Of a DNA stretch of 64,000 bases, positions 47,205 through 57,488 are shown in pieces. How positions within the stretch are numbered: position 1 is the stretch's first letter; every line of letters starts with the position of its first letter. A model generated the notes under the pieces. It did not search any database, was not told the DNA's origin, and saw nothing but the letters and a program-made list of their open reading frames with translations. The translations under genes were made by a program, and so were the position numbers. The DNA comes from Physcomitrium patens (taxonomy: Eukaryota > Streptophyta > Bryopsida > Funariales > Funariaceae), in the NCBI RefSeq assembly GCF_000002425.4, contig NC_037270.1, positions 2,703,680 to 2,767,679 on the forward strand, in the 5' to 3' direction.

Positions 47205-47873
47205 CCACCAGAGTTAAAAATATTTGTGAAGGAAGTTCAACTCGTTACGATGTCTACATCCCTTAATAGAGCCAAGGTTTGGGAGGAATACCATTATGAT
47301 TAGTTTTTCACTACGAGAGCTACGTTGATTCCAGTTCATGACAGATATCAAAATCCGACTTGGAACAGATCAGTGGGTTCTTATCCATGGATGTTAGATA
47401 CAAGGGCCAATACCAGTGCCAATATTCAGAGACCAATTAATGTCACCCCATTGCAAGCTATACTACCAAACGTGACAACATCATATGCTCCCTATTTTCT
47501 GTATCAACAACAAGTATTAACTCCGACAGAATTACCAATAATACCAGCCTCAAAAGATTCCAATGAAGCCTTGTTGTTGAATGTGACAAAGAAAATGGAG
47601 GAAATGGCCGTCAATATGGCCAAAGATAAGGAAAAGAAGAAAAAGCCTACCAATACTATAACCAATGTTTAGTACATTAATTGTAAGGGCCACGGTCATT
47701 TGGTAACAGAATGCCCTTCATCCTTACAAATGATGGGTCAATGTATATATATTGCAGAGGAAAGCACTTAACAGCTAATTATTGGAATTTGTAAAGGCAA
47801 CAATGATTCAATAATCAAACCATGATTCCACCAATTCACTGGGATGTTAATCAAGTTCAATCGAGAAATACGT
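47205..47873 (+). pseudogene. RLG-2b gag C-terminal part
   Basis: Frame 47325-47672 runs through a Pro/Thr-rich linker to KKMEEMAVNMAKDKEKKKKP. Beyond its stop the first knuckle reads YINCKGHGHLVTEC (first Cys lost). The segment ends at 47873, where RLG-1a begins. ACGT precedes the insertion and would be its target duplication, but the partner side is not preserved. Confidence 0.7.
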
Positions 47874-49207
47874 TGTCGTATTACGTGCTTTCCTGCTCGA
47901 GAACGCGTCGGGCGTCTGGCTATAGAAGGTAGTATGGAGATTCGCCGATAGTCAAGTAGTCTATCAGTTTTTGACTGCTGGAATATAAACGACTGCAACA
48001 ATGTACCATAAATCTATACGGGTGCTCTTCGACTGCTTGTCGAAGTCTTTTTTGCCTCAGCCGGTAGGTCTCTAGACGTTACAGAGAACCCCGTACAACC
48101 CAAACTGTTAACCTTCAATACTGCTTTGTACTTACGATCTTGTATCCACTGACTGTCTTGTTAGATTAACCCAATAAATTTCATTCACTCCACATACTCA
48201 ATCCTATAGACATCCTTTTAATCCTTCAATCACAGACGTAACTCGATTTTACAAAACAGTCAAGAGTATTCAAACCCACTTCATTTAAAAATCCCGATTA
48301 ACTATTACAACACTGACTTCAGCAACGATTGCCTCAGTCTTCCCCAAAACTCTACGAAGAAGAAAAATCCAAATTCTATGTCTTTCCTTCCCAGACCCAA
48401 AGCATGAAGCTCCTCTCTCTAATTCCCTTGATCTTCAAAAACCTCCCATAAAAAAAACCGAACTGGTAACCTTGCAGAAGCCTGAAAAAATCCTTCCCCC
48501 TCCGATTTTCCTCAAAAAAAAACCACCCCCAAAACTATATCCCACCTAACCTTATCCTCTGAATTTCTTCAATCTTCCGTCTTAGATCCGGAATTGGCTC
48601 CCACCTCAAGCTTGGATCCAAAATTGGCTCTTGTCGTCAAGCTTTCTCCTCCGTTTTTACCTTTACAAAATCCATTTACCGAAAACAACGTTCCCTGAAA
48701 CGGCACAGAGAACAGGACACCCTGAAACAGAATCGAACCCCGTAATCGGGACTACATTGAGTCGCCCGACCAATTCAGGTCCTATATTGGGAAAGATGCC
48801 CGTAGTAACCAGGATGTTCCCGTAATTGGGTCAAATTGGTCCTCGCGTCGGATTGGCTAAGACCCGTAGTAAGACCTGGATTTCCCGTAATTAGACTGCA
48901 TTAGGTTGCCCCACCAATACAGGTCTCATATTAGGTAAGAGGACCTGGATTGGATTATCGAAATTGGATCCAATTGGCTCCTCAAACCCGTCGTGTGAAT
49001 TGGTCCTTCTCTTCCTACTCACTTCCCTTATTGGAATCGAATGGAGCATTCCACTATGCCCCGGCTGACTGTAACGGAGTCACTGAACCTGACCACTCAG
49101 TATTTATACTGGAGTTGGTCGATGCTCCCAATATTCGAGGTAACTGAATATTAATAAAATTCCCCTTTCTTTTTATTTTCACTGTATAATCATGTTACAA
49201 CACGACA
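47874..49207 (-). mobile_element. RLG-1a 3' LTR
   Basis: The LTR is 1334 bp, TGTCGTATTACGTGC to TTACAACACGACA, followed by the reversed polypurine tract. Its U3 half (from about 48700 to 49207) appears identical to the U3 half of the RLG-1b 3' LTR. Its other half differs from both RLG-1b LTRs at many positions. Confidence 0.9.
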
Positions 49208-49224
49208 TCCACCCCCTTTGAACC
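49208..49224 (-). promoter_or_regulatory. RLG-1a polypurine tract
   Basis: The minus strand reads GGTTCAAAGGGGGTGGA and abuts the LTR. It is the primer site for plus-strand DNA synthesis. Confidence 0.8.
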
Positions 49225-49269
49225 TGTGCATCTTCCGGTATGCACCAATTTACCCAATTGCTGTTTGAT

Positions 49270-50214
49270 TCAGAATATATCCCCTACGTCTTTGTCCAGT
49301 TCGTTGTCGTCACCTTCATTATCCATATCACTTTCATCTTCTTGCTGCGGAATCTCTGTACCTTCTTTAAGGTCTTCCATATTCATCTCCGCATGTCTTC
49401 GTTTAAATATTTTTACTCGCTTCCCTGCAATTGGTATTTTCAATTTTGTACCATCTAACTCCCGTAATGAGTAAGTCGCATTATCATGAACAGTTGTTAC
49501 AACATATGGTACAAACCAACGTTTTGAAAATTTCTGCAAAGTAATATGTTGATTATCCAGACTATTGTCATAAACAAGTACCCAGTCACCTTCCTCGATT
49601 ACTTTAGGTCTCAATCGATGTTGCTTATCGAATCGCGCCTTGTTTTGTAACCTTGCTCTTTTTAACCTTTCCAATGCTATCTGGACATCTTCCGTTCTTT
49701 GCTCCAATTGTCGAATCCTAATAGCCAGAAGTTCTTCTCTTGTCAATCCGTCTTCCCATAGTAGCATACTCCAAGTAAGTACCTTTTCTTCAATCGGCAT
49801 AATTGGTTTTTGACCTGTCATAAGTTCTACTGGCATATATCTTGTCACCGAACTATGTGTTGTTCGATCAGCCCATAATGCAAATGACAAAAGCCGTGGC
49901 CACTCTTTAACCTTCCCATTACAAGCTTTAACCAATGCTTTCACAATCGGCGGGTGACCGCGTTCGCTTTTCGCATGCCCTTCCGGATTATAAGCAGTAG
50001 TCAGTGATAGTTTAACTCCACATCTTTCAAAGAACTTACAAGCTTCTTGTGCATTTAATTCTCCACGATCTGCAGTGATTTTTTCTACACACCCATAATG
50101 GCAAATGACATCTTCAAGCAAAAACCTACAAATCCCCTCTGTAGATTTTTTCCTCAATGCTCTTCCTTCTACTTGATTTGATAAATCTTCACGAGTTAAA
50201 ACTAAATATCTCAT
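49270..50214 (-). CDS. RLG-1a integrase core and C-terminus
   Basis: A 314-codon frame. EDLSNQVEGRALR near residue 9 and the second catalytic Asp in TADRGELNAQEA near residues 46-57 mark the core; the Glu is in AKSERGHPPI near 85. The C-terminal domain has GDWVLVYDNSLDN and KFSKRWFVPYVV (GPY/F-like, near 232-243), then a Lys/Arg strand and an acidic tail (EDESDMDNEGDDNELDKD). No chromodomain follows. The first catalytic Asp is in VVDLV in the frame upstream, separated by one TAG codon. Integrase joins the element DNA to the target. Confidence 0.85.
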   Translation of the reverse strand: MRYLVLTREDLSNQVEGRALRKKSTEGICRFLLEDVICHYGCVEKITADRGELNAQEACKFFERCGVKLSLTTAYNPEGHAKSERGHPPIVKALVKACNGKVKEWPRLLSFALWADRTTHSSVTRYMPVELMTGQKPIMPIEEKVLTWSMLLWEDGLTREELLAIRIRQLEQRTEDVQIALERLKRARLQNKARFDKQHRLRPKVIEEGDWVLVYDNSLDNQHITLQKFSKRWFVPYVVTTVHDNATYSLRELDGTKLKIPIAGKRVKIFKRRHAEMNMEDLKEGTEIPQQEDESDMDNEGDDNELDKDVGDIF

Positions 50215-51207
50215 CTACCATAACCCAACCGGCATAATAACCAAATCAACAACCCATTTAAAATGAATAGCTAGAGGATACGTAGGATGAAGACCATCTC
50301 GATGTCGAATATTAGAATACGATTGACAGATTTCACATGACTCTACAAATGAGAGCACATCTCGATACATATTTTTCCACCAATATCGTTCCTTGAGTTT
50401 AGCAAAAGTAGCCCAGATTCCTCTATGCCCTGCCCATAAATTATCATGAAACTCCTTTAATAATTTTATTTTTTCTTCCCTTTTGCCTATCACTCATTGT
50501 GGCATCCCAATTCCTTTCTTCAGTCTCTTCCATAAGAATCCATCTCGAAGTAAAAATCCATATGCTTTTTTTCTTATTTGTTTGAATTTTTCTGTAGACC
50601 AATTCCTCTGCTTAGACAAGATATTCAAATAATGACCATTATCCAATAATTCTCCTTCATAAGATTCTTCAAGAAATAGCTTGTCTTCTCTGTTGAGATT
50701 TGATATTGAATAGAATTTCAATCCGACATCATCAATGTCTTCAACCATTTCGTCCTCCCTCTCGTATCTTGCTCGAGATAGCATGTCTGCTACTAAATTG
50801 TCTTTTCCAGTGATATGCTTAAATTCTGGATTTAGTGACTTAATATAAGCAATCCATCTCAACATTGCAATATCTGGCGTTGAATAGTTAATAATCATTC
50901 CAAGCAATGGCAAGCAATCTGTTTCAATTACTACTACTGCCCCAATCAAATAGTCCTTTTCAGCTTTCATAGCCGAAACGACTCCCCAAAGTTCTCTTTT
51001 GACTTGCAAATATGCACGTTGACGAATACTTAAAACTTTAGCCCCAAATCGAACTGCAAATCTACTCCCATTCGAATCATATTGACCCACCGCCCATCCA
51101 ACGGCAATTGGACTAGCGTCTACAGTAAGAATCACTGGTCTATTGCACTTATAATCAACCTTCTTCAATATTGGAGGTGACATCAATAATTTCTTCAATC
51201 TTTGCAT
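50215..51207 (-). CDS. RLG-1a RNase H and integrase zinc domain
   Basis: Two frames in one register: 50494-51207, and 50215-50493 after a TGA (CGA in RLG-1b). RNase H shows VILTVDASPIAVGWAVGQ near residue 21, VKRELWGVV, ETDCLPLLGMI near 94 and DNLVADMLSRA near 130. The zinc domain is FHDNLWAGHRGIWATFAKL, then VESCEICQ. It ends HFKWVVDLVIMPVGLW and a TAG stop. Confidence 0.85.
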
Positions 51208-51906
51208 TGCCTGAATATGCCTTTCTTCCCATTCAAATCGGTAACCCTTACGTAACAGTTCATATAATGGATCCGCTATGTGAGCAAAATGAGGGATCCA
51301 GATTCAATAAAATACACATGCACCCAAAAACCTGCGAACCTCTGTTAAAGAACCACAATCCTCTTTCATCCTTCCAATTGCATCAACTTTAGTCGGATCT
51401 GGTTTTCTTCCGTAAGATCCGCATAAATGTCCAACAATTACAACCTCTCGCACTCCAAATACGGACTTCATACCCGATAATGTAAGATGAACTTCTCCAA
51501 GCCGAGTTAAAATCTTTTCACAATCTTGTATATGATCAACAACATATCTGCGACAGTCCCTCGTATCTAAAGTTTCATCCTTGTCTCCTTCTTTGCACCC
51601 TTTTATAGGAACATCATCCAGAAAAGGCATAGTCTTTTCCGGAATAAAATCTCTCAATACCTTATTCATCCCATTCATCATATGCACAACTGAGTTGGTC
51701 GCGCCTTGAGGAAGAGTGCACATTCTAACCAATCCAAGCGGTGTTCTCATCGTTGTCATATCTCTACTTCCTTCGGCAAGTTGAAATTGAACATAACCTG
51801 AATACAAATCACCCATTGAATAGATTGCACTTCCAGCAAACGCCTCAGCAAATTCATCCACAATAGGTCCAATTCCTGCATTCCTGACAGTTAAAGCATT
51901 CACCGG
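51208..51906 (-). CDS. RLG-1a reverse transcriptase palm and thumb
   Basis: Frame 51304-51903 contains IYSMGDLYSGYVQFQLAEGS, TPLGLVRMCTLPQGA, the catalytic PFLDDVPIKGC, MKSVFGVREVVIVGHLCG and ends at VFY, where a TGA replaces the Arg codon of RLG-1c. A TAG separates it from the fingers upstream (QDL-stop). In the palm, D of SGYDQFQ is V here. 51208-51303 is the connection to RNase H. Confidence 0.85.
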
Positions 51907-52668
51907 CTACAAATCTTGAATAAACCGTAGTGACCCATTCTTCTTAGGTACCGTAAACCATCGACTAGAATACGGCGCAAATGAAGGTTCTAATATTTTC
52001 ATCTTTATCTTTTCTTTCAATAGTTCGACCAATTTGGGTAAATGTGTCTTCTGTACTAGAATCGATCTTAGATTCCTAGGTACATGCGGTACAGTGAAGA
52101 TAACCATAGGTGTTATAATATTTGGATCCACACACCCAATTTCATGAGATTCGAAGGCAAACGATCTACCTTGTTTAGCCAACATCTTTTTGAAGCAAGT
52201 AATTTCCTCTGGCAATAAAGAACCATCAGAACCAATCTTCAATTCTTCAAAAGTCTCTTCAGTAAACTGATGTCCAATACTCATTGGATCTCTTAAACTT
52301 GCTTCTTTTGATGCTTCTCCCATTTGTTCTTTAGAATCCTCTGGTAATGGTCCGAAAATAGGCTTTACCTTCTTATCTACCGTTTTATATCTCGTCTCTA
52401 CTGTGACTTTTGGTGCTTGAAAAGATTCAAGCATGGTATAAACCTCTCTCGAATGAATCTCAACAATCTTATCATTATCCCCTAACTCAATAGATGTAAT
52501 CAATTCCAATGAATCTTCTTGCCCATTTTCTTCATAAACACCCAAAATCCTCTCATCATCTTGCAATGTACCTATCTTGCGTAGCTGTCCTTCAATATCA
52601 TATAATCTTTTTCTTTCTTTTCTTTTAAAATCATCAACTTTCTTATACATAATATTTCCATTCTCCAA
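51907..52668 (-). CDS. RLG-1a linker and reverse transcriptase fingers
   Basis: A 253-codon frame from MENGNIMYKKVDDFKRKE. A charged linker of about 130 residues with HSREVYTMLESFQAPKVTVE is followed by QFTEETFEELKIGSDGS, SFAFESHEIGCVDPNIITP and the RT start LVELLKEKIKMKILEPSFAP, then FTVPKKNGSLRFIQDL. It lies in the -1 frame relative to the protease upstream. Confidence 0.8.
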   Translation of the reverse strand: MENGNIMYKKVDDFKRKERKRLYDIEGQLRKIGTLQDDERILGVYEENGQEDSLELITSIELGDNDKIVEIHSREVYTMLESFQAPKVTVETRYKTVDKKVKPIFGPLPEDSKEQMGEASKEASLRDPMSIGHQFTEETFEELKIGSDGSLLPEEITCFKKMLAKQGRSFAFESHEIGCVDPNIITPMVIFTVPHVPRNLRSILVQKTHLPKLVELLKEKIKMKILEPSFAPYSSRWFTVPKKNGSLRFIQDL

Positions 52669-52743
52669 TATACCAATAAAACTCGCATCAAAGGCACCTT
52701 CATCTCGCGAGAGTACCTCCTCTTTTGTACCTCTATAATCTCA

Positions 52744-53653
52744 CTTTACAGTGGTACCTCCCCAAAATCCTTAAATCCTTCAACAATCTTTGGCAATGGT
52801 TTCTCCCTCAACCTATCTCGATTCCGTTCATGGTTAGGAGGTACTGTTAGAAATTGTACAGCTTTCTTCCCATCTTCGCTCCGTCCCTTACTTAAGTAGA
52901 ACCATCGTCAAGTTCTTTTGTTTTCATCCATGTTGCTGTGATATAAGGTTGTCCTAAAATCAACGGATAAGACGTTGTATCTTGAACGAAGAAATGTTGC
53001 GCTGTCGCAACATCCCCAATCCGAATTTTGACATCTGGACAAGCTCCATATAATTCGCCTTGTGTGTTATTAGCTGCTCGTATTGCCCATTCATGTTCCA
53101 TATCAATTGGCCATTTTTGCTTCTTATAAAGATCTTTAGACATGAGATTTATTTCAGAACCATGGTCCACCAAAGCAACAATTGGTTCTTCTATATCTCC
53201 TACTTTCACCAATACCTCAGTAGTTGCCCTTGCCCAATGCTTTAGAGTATAATGGCTCAAAGTTTCCATTTCCTTGTCACTAGAATCTTCGAAATGTACT
53301 CGCTGTTTATACCCATTCTTTTCATTTGTTGGTTGCTTGTAACCAATATCAACCTTTTCTTCATCTCTACATATTCTTGCATCAATAGCATGACTCATTC
53401 CAGTTTCGCTCATTAATTGCCTCTTTCGCTTAATGCTGTCAATGATAACATCATGAAACTCCTTCTTTGCAATTTCCAAGACTTCTTTCAATGTGAATTC
53501 CACTTTAGCATTTAATATACGTTCTTCCAACACCCCTTTCAAATTTGTTGCCGCTTCAATGTCAGAAAGTAGCTTATAGGCAATTGATTTGCCCTTATCT
53601 TTTGTCTCCGTTGTTTTTTCTCCCAATGATGATGAGGTATCCTTTACATGCAA
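52744..53653 (-). CDS. RLG-1a aspartic protease
   Basis: Frame 52892-53653 has an N-terminal tail with NAKVEFTLKEVLEIAKKEF, a basic patch KRKRQL, then the protease core EPIVALVDHGSEINLMSKDL near residue 160, ANNTQGELYGACPDVKI and SYPLILGQPYITATWM. D-H-G replaces the usual D-T/S-G. After a frame break the text continues NHERNRDRL and ends GFKDFGEVPL-stop near 52752. Confidence 0.8.
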
Positions 53654-53874
53654 TTCTTGTGAAGCTGCCTCCCGAACCTTGTCTCCTCAAGTTTGCCTCT
53701 TAAAAGAATTTCCTTCTCTAGTATCATCAAAATTTCCTCGTCTTTTTTCTTCCATCAAAGCTTCATGTTGGCTCTTAGCAATATATGCATGAACTGAAAG
53801 AGACTCAACAGGATCCTCCCAACCTGTTCTTCCTTGTATTGTAGCTACAGTTCTCAATAACGCTTCTCGAGTTA
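53654..53874 (-). CDS. RLG-1a gag C-terminal tail
   Basis: The minus-strand text matches RLG-1b 60929-61149 (VHAYIAKSQHEALMEEKRRG and so on) with few differences. It contains the shared TGA at 53687-53689. It ends at 53874 where a foreign-looking segment begins. Confidence 0.75.
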
Positions 53875-53961
53875 CCTGCCCGTCTGTGACCGCGTTGGCG
53901 AGGATTTGAGCTGTGCCGCGAAGTTAGTTCGCTTTCCCCCGTGTGCCCCGTTCTTTTTTGC
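53875..53961. other. GC-rich 87-bp segment beside the assembly gap
   Basis: From CCTGCCCGTCTGTGACCGCG to the gap, the sequence does not match RLG-1b, which is nearly identical on both sides. It is rich in G and C, unlike anything else in the window. Its position at a contig edge suggests a mis-joined or contaminating read end. Collinear RLG-1b has 274 bp where this segment plus the gap takes 280. Confidence 0.7.
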
Positions 53962-54154
53962 NNNNNNNNNNNNNNNNNNNNNNNNNNNNNNNNNNNNNNN
54001 NNNNNNNNNNNNNNNNNNNNNNNNNNNNNNNNNNNNNNNNNNNNNNNNNNNNNNNNNNNNNNNNNNNNNNNNNNNNNNNNNNNNNNNNNNNNNNNNNNNN
54101 NNNNNNNNNNNNNNNNNNNNNNNNNNNNNNNNNNNNNNNNNNNNNNNNNNNNNN
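53962..54154. other. Assembly gap, 193 N
   Basis: A run of N. By comparison with RLG-1b the missing sequence is gag around the CCHC knuckle (61150-61423). Translations across it are meaningless. Confidence 0.98.
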
Positions 54155-55030
54155 AGTGTGTGAAGCATCATCACACCAAATGCATCTTTGTACATATCCC
54201 TGTTTTGAAACATTCTTCGAATTGTTTATAGAAGTATTCTCTTCAAGTCTTGCCAATTTGATCTGAAGATCTCGCATTCCTCGTATAATTTCTTCCATAC
54301 CCATATCTGCTTTCTTTGACAAGGATGTCGAAGGTTGAACTGTAGGCATTGTCGGTGGTGTAGTACGTACTGGAGCTTTGGGTGCTTGTACTGTTTTCGG
54401 AATATTACTCCTATCCTTTCTCCTTTCTTTTTTTGTAAGCAACCCCACTGCATCTTCAACGTTCTTCCACTTCGTTGTCAATCCTTCATCTTCTTCTTTG
54501 TCTTCAAGAAGGAGTTCTAATTTCTCTTACAATTTTCCATCAGCAGCTTGAAGAAATAGATCAACTTTGTTCGGCTCCAATGTCAATTTTTCTACCTTCG
54601 ATAATTGAGAGTACTGCCTCTCAAATTTCCTTAGTAGCTCTGTTGCTTGCAAATTCTTGTTGGGCCGTTCAATCCATCCCAGAAACAGCTTCTTAGTAAC
54701 GCGATCAGCATCTTCCAAGAAATATTCGTCTTTCAATGCATGTGAAAAATCCTCCCATGAATTCCCACAACGATCCGTAATCGATGTAATGTGGTTTCTT
54801 ATCTCTGGTATCATAGCAAGTCCAAATAGTGCAACCATTTTTTTCTCAGAAACCCGATTTAATTCCATTTCACGAACATAACATCTTAAATACCTTGAAA
54901 GATTTCTCCCATCAAATTGATCAATTTTATTGACCACTGCTTGCAATGCTTTGGTTGCCAAAGCTTCCTTTCGATCAGTGCTTTGTTGTTGCTGCATTGA
55001 CAATGAGAAGGCTGAAACAAACTAGCAATA
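54155..55030 (-). CDS. RLG-1a gag, capsid region, 5' truncated
   Basis: Minus-strand frames 54155-54481 (MTTKWKNVEDAVGLLTKKE) and 54527-55003 (DGRNLSRYLRCYVREMELNR, DEYFLEDADRVTKKLFLGW) are separated by a TAA that RLG-1b shares. The match to RLG-1b ends at 55030, about 100 bp inside gag, so the start codon, primer site and 5' LTR are missing. RLG-2-type sequence follows directly. Confidence 0.8.
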
Positions 55031-55190
55031 GTTGCTTGGACTTATGCTGATTTAAAGGATATTCTCGTTGACGTTTGTGAGCATCATATCATTTTAGACG
55101 AGATCGCTAAACCTGTACAACAGAGGCAACATCGCCTTAATCTTAAAAATTCTCTCATGGTAAAGGAGGAATTGGACAAGCTTCTTGCGG
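55031..55190 (+). pseudogene. RLG-2 protease-RT junction fragment
   Basis: TTGCTTGGACTTATGCTGATTT onward matches 5775-5935, encoding the A-W-T-Y-x-D-L-K and E-H-H-I-I-L lead-in to the reverse transcriptase, up to LDKLLA. It is split at 55190 by RLG-1b and resumes at 63773. It may be part of RLG-2b, with the middle of that element deleted around RLG-1a. Confidence 0.75.
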
Positions 55191-56481
55191 TGTCGTATTA
55201 CGTGCTTTCCTGCTCGAGAACGCGCCGGGCGTCTGGCTGTAGAAGGTAGTATGGAGATTCGCCGATAGTCAAGCAGTCTATCAGTTTTTGACTGCTGGAA
55301 TATAAACGACTGCAACAATGTACCATAAATCTATACGGATGCTCTTCGATTGCTTGTCGAAGTCTTTTTTTTTTTTTTTGCCCCAGCCGATAGGTCTCTA
55401 GACGTTACAGAGAACCCCGTACAACCCAAACTATTAACCTTCAATACTGCTTTGTACTTACGATCTTGTATCCACTGACTGTCTTGTTAGATTAACCCAA
55501 TAAATTTCATTCACTCTACATACTCAATCCTATAGACACCCTTTTAATCCTTCAATCACAGACGTAACTCGATTTTACAAAACAGTCGAGAGTATTCAAA
55601 CCCAATTCATTTAAAAATCCCGATTCACCATTACAACACTGACTTCAACAACGATTGCCTCAGCCTTCCCAAACTCTACGAAGAAGAAAAATCCAAATTC
55701 TATGTCTTTCCTTCCCCGACCCGAAGCATGAAGCTCCTCTCTCTAATTCCCTTGATCTTCAAAAAACCTCCAATGAAAACCGAACTGGTAACCTTGCAAA
55801 AGCTTGAAAACTCGCTCCCCCCCGATTCCCCCCTAACCTTCTTCAATCTTCCGTCTTAGATCCGGAATTGGCTCCCACCTCAAGCTTGGATCCGAAATTG
55901 GCTCTCACCGTCAAGCTTTCTCCTCCGTTTTTATCTTTAAGAAATCCATTTACCGAAAACAACGTTCGTTGAAATGGCACAGAGAACAGGACACCCTGAA
56001 ACAGAATCGAACCCCGTAATCGGGACTACATTGAGTCGCCCGACCAATTCAGGTCCTATATTGGGAAAGATGCCCGTAGTAACCAGGATGTTCCCGTAAT
56101 TGGGTCAAATTGGTCCTCGCGTCGGATTGGCTAAGACCCGTAGTAAGACCTGGATTTCCCGTAATTAGACTGCATTAGGTTGCCCCACCAATACAGGTCT
56201 CATATTAGGTAAGAGGACCTGGATTGGATTATCGAAATTGGATCCAATTGGCTCCTCAAACCCGTCGTGTGAATTGGTCCTTCTCTTCCTACTCACTTCC
56301 CTTATTGGAATCGAATGGAGCATTCCACTATGCCCCGGCTGACTGTAACGGAGTCACTGAACCTGACCACTCAGTATTTATACTGGAGTTGGTCGATGCT
56401 CCCAATATTCGAGGTAACTGAATATTAATAAAATTCCCCTTTCTTTTTATTTTCACTGTATAATCATGTTACAACACGACA
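55191..56481 (-). mobile_element. RLG-1b 3' LTR, target duplication GCGG
   Basis: The LTR is 1291 bp, TGTCGTATTACGTGC to TTACAACACGACA. GCGG at 55187-55190 and at 63769-63772 flanks the whole element, and the interrupted RLG-2 text is continuous across it. The LTR is mosaic: 55191 to about 55965 follows the 5' LTR, while about 55995-56481 follows the RLG-1a 3' LTR. Confidence 0.92.
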
Positions 56482-56498
56482 TCCACCCCCTTTGAACC
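56482..56498 (-). promoter_or_regulatory. RLG-1b polypurine tract
   Basis: Minus strand GGTTCAAAGGGGGTGGA beside the LTR, identical to RLG-1a. Confidence 0.8.
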
Positions 56499-56543
56499 TG
56501 TGCATCTTCCGGTATGCACCAATTTACCCAATTGCTGTTTGAT

Positions 56544-57488
56544 TCAGAATATATCCCCTACGTCTTTGTCCAGTTCGTTGTCGTCACCTTCATTATCCAT
56601 ATCACTTTCATCTTCTTGCTGCGGAATCTCTGTACCTTCTTTAAGGTCTTCCATATTCATCTCCGCATGTCTTCGTTTAAATATTTTTACTCGCTTCCCT
56701 GCAATTGGTATTTTCAATTTTGTACCATCTAACTCCCGTAATGAGTAAGTCGCATTATCATGAACAGTTGTTACAACATATGGTACAAACCAACGTTTTG
56801 AAAATTTCTGCAAAGTAATATGTTGATTATCCAGACTATTGTCATAAACAAGTACCCAGTCACCTTCCTCGATTGCTTTAGGTCTCAATCGATGTTGCTT
56901 ATCGAATCGCGCCTTGTTTTGTAACCTTGCTCTTTTTAACCTTTCCAATGCTATCTGGACATCTTCCGTTCTTTGCTCCAATTGTCGAATCCTAATAGCC
57001 AGAAGTTCTTCTCTTGTCAATCCGTCTTCCCATGGTAGCATACTCCAAGTAAGTACCTTTTCTTCAATCGGCATAATTGGTTTTTGACCTGTCATAAGTT
57101 CTACTGGCATATATCTTGTCACCGAACTATGTGTTGTTCGATCAGCCCATAATGCAAATGACAAAAGCCGTGGCCACTCTTTAACCTTCCCATTACAAGC
57201 TTTAACCAATGCTTTCACAATCGGCGGGTGACCGCGTTCGCTTTTCGCATGCCCTTCCGGATTATAAGCAATAGTCAGTGATAGTTTAACTCCACATCTT
57301 TCAAAGAACTTACAAGCTTCTTGTGCATTTAATTCTCCATGATCTGCAGTGATTTTTCCTACGCACCCATAACCGCAAATGACATCTTCAAGCAAAAACC
57401 TACAAATCCCCTCTGTAGATTTTTTCCTCAATGCTCTTCCTTCTACTTGATTTGATAAATCTTCACGAGCTAAAACCAAATATCTCAT
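56544..57488 (-). CDS. RLG-1b integrase core and C-terminus
   Basis: A 314-codon frame, nearly identical to 49270-50214. Differences include VGKITADHGEL, where the Arg after the catalytic Asp is His, and ICGYGC for ICHYGC. The C-terminal GPY/F-like strand KFSKRWFVPYVV and the acidic tail are intact. The frame starts just after a TAG codon, so the true polyprotein would be continuous only if that codon were sense, as it is in RLG-1c. Confidence 0.87.
   Translation of the reverse strand: MRYLVLAREDLSNQVEGRALRKKSTEGICRFLLEDVICGYGCVGKITADHGELNAQEACKFFERCGVKLSLTIAYNPEGHAKSERGHPPIVKALVKACNGKVKEWPRLLSFALWADRTTHSSVTRYMPVELMTGQKPIMPIEEKVLTWSMLPWEDGLTREELLAIRIRQLEQRTEDVQIALERLKRARLQNKARFDKQHRLRPKAIEEGDWVLVYDNSLDNQHITLQKFSKRWFVPYVVTTVHDNATYSLRELDGTKLKIPIAGKRVKIFKRRHAEMNMEDLKEGTEIPQQEDESDMDNEGDDNELDKDVGDIF

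Noticed and set aside
49226-49474. Plus-strand frames repeated at 56500-56748
   Set aside because: They are antisense to the RLG-1 integrase C-terminus and recur only because the elements are duplicates.
53906-54266. Open frames across the N run
   Set aside because: They translate unknown bases; no evidence for any of them.
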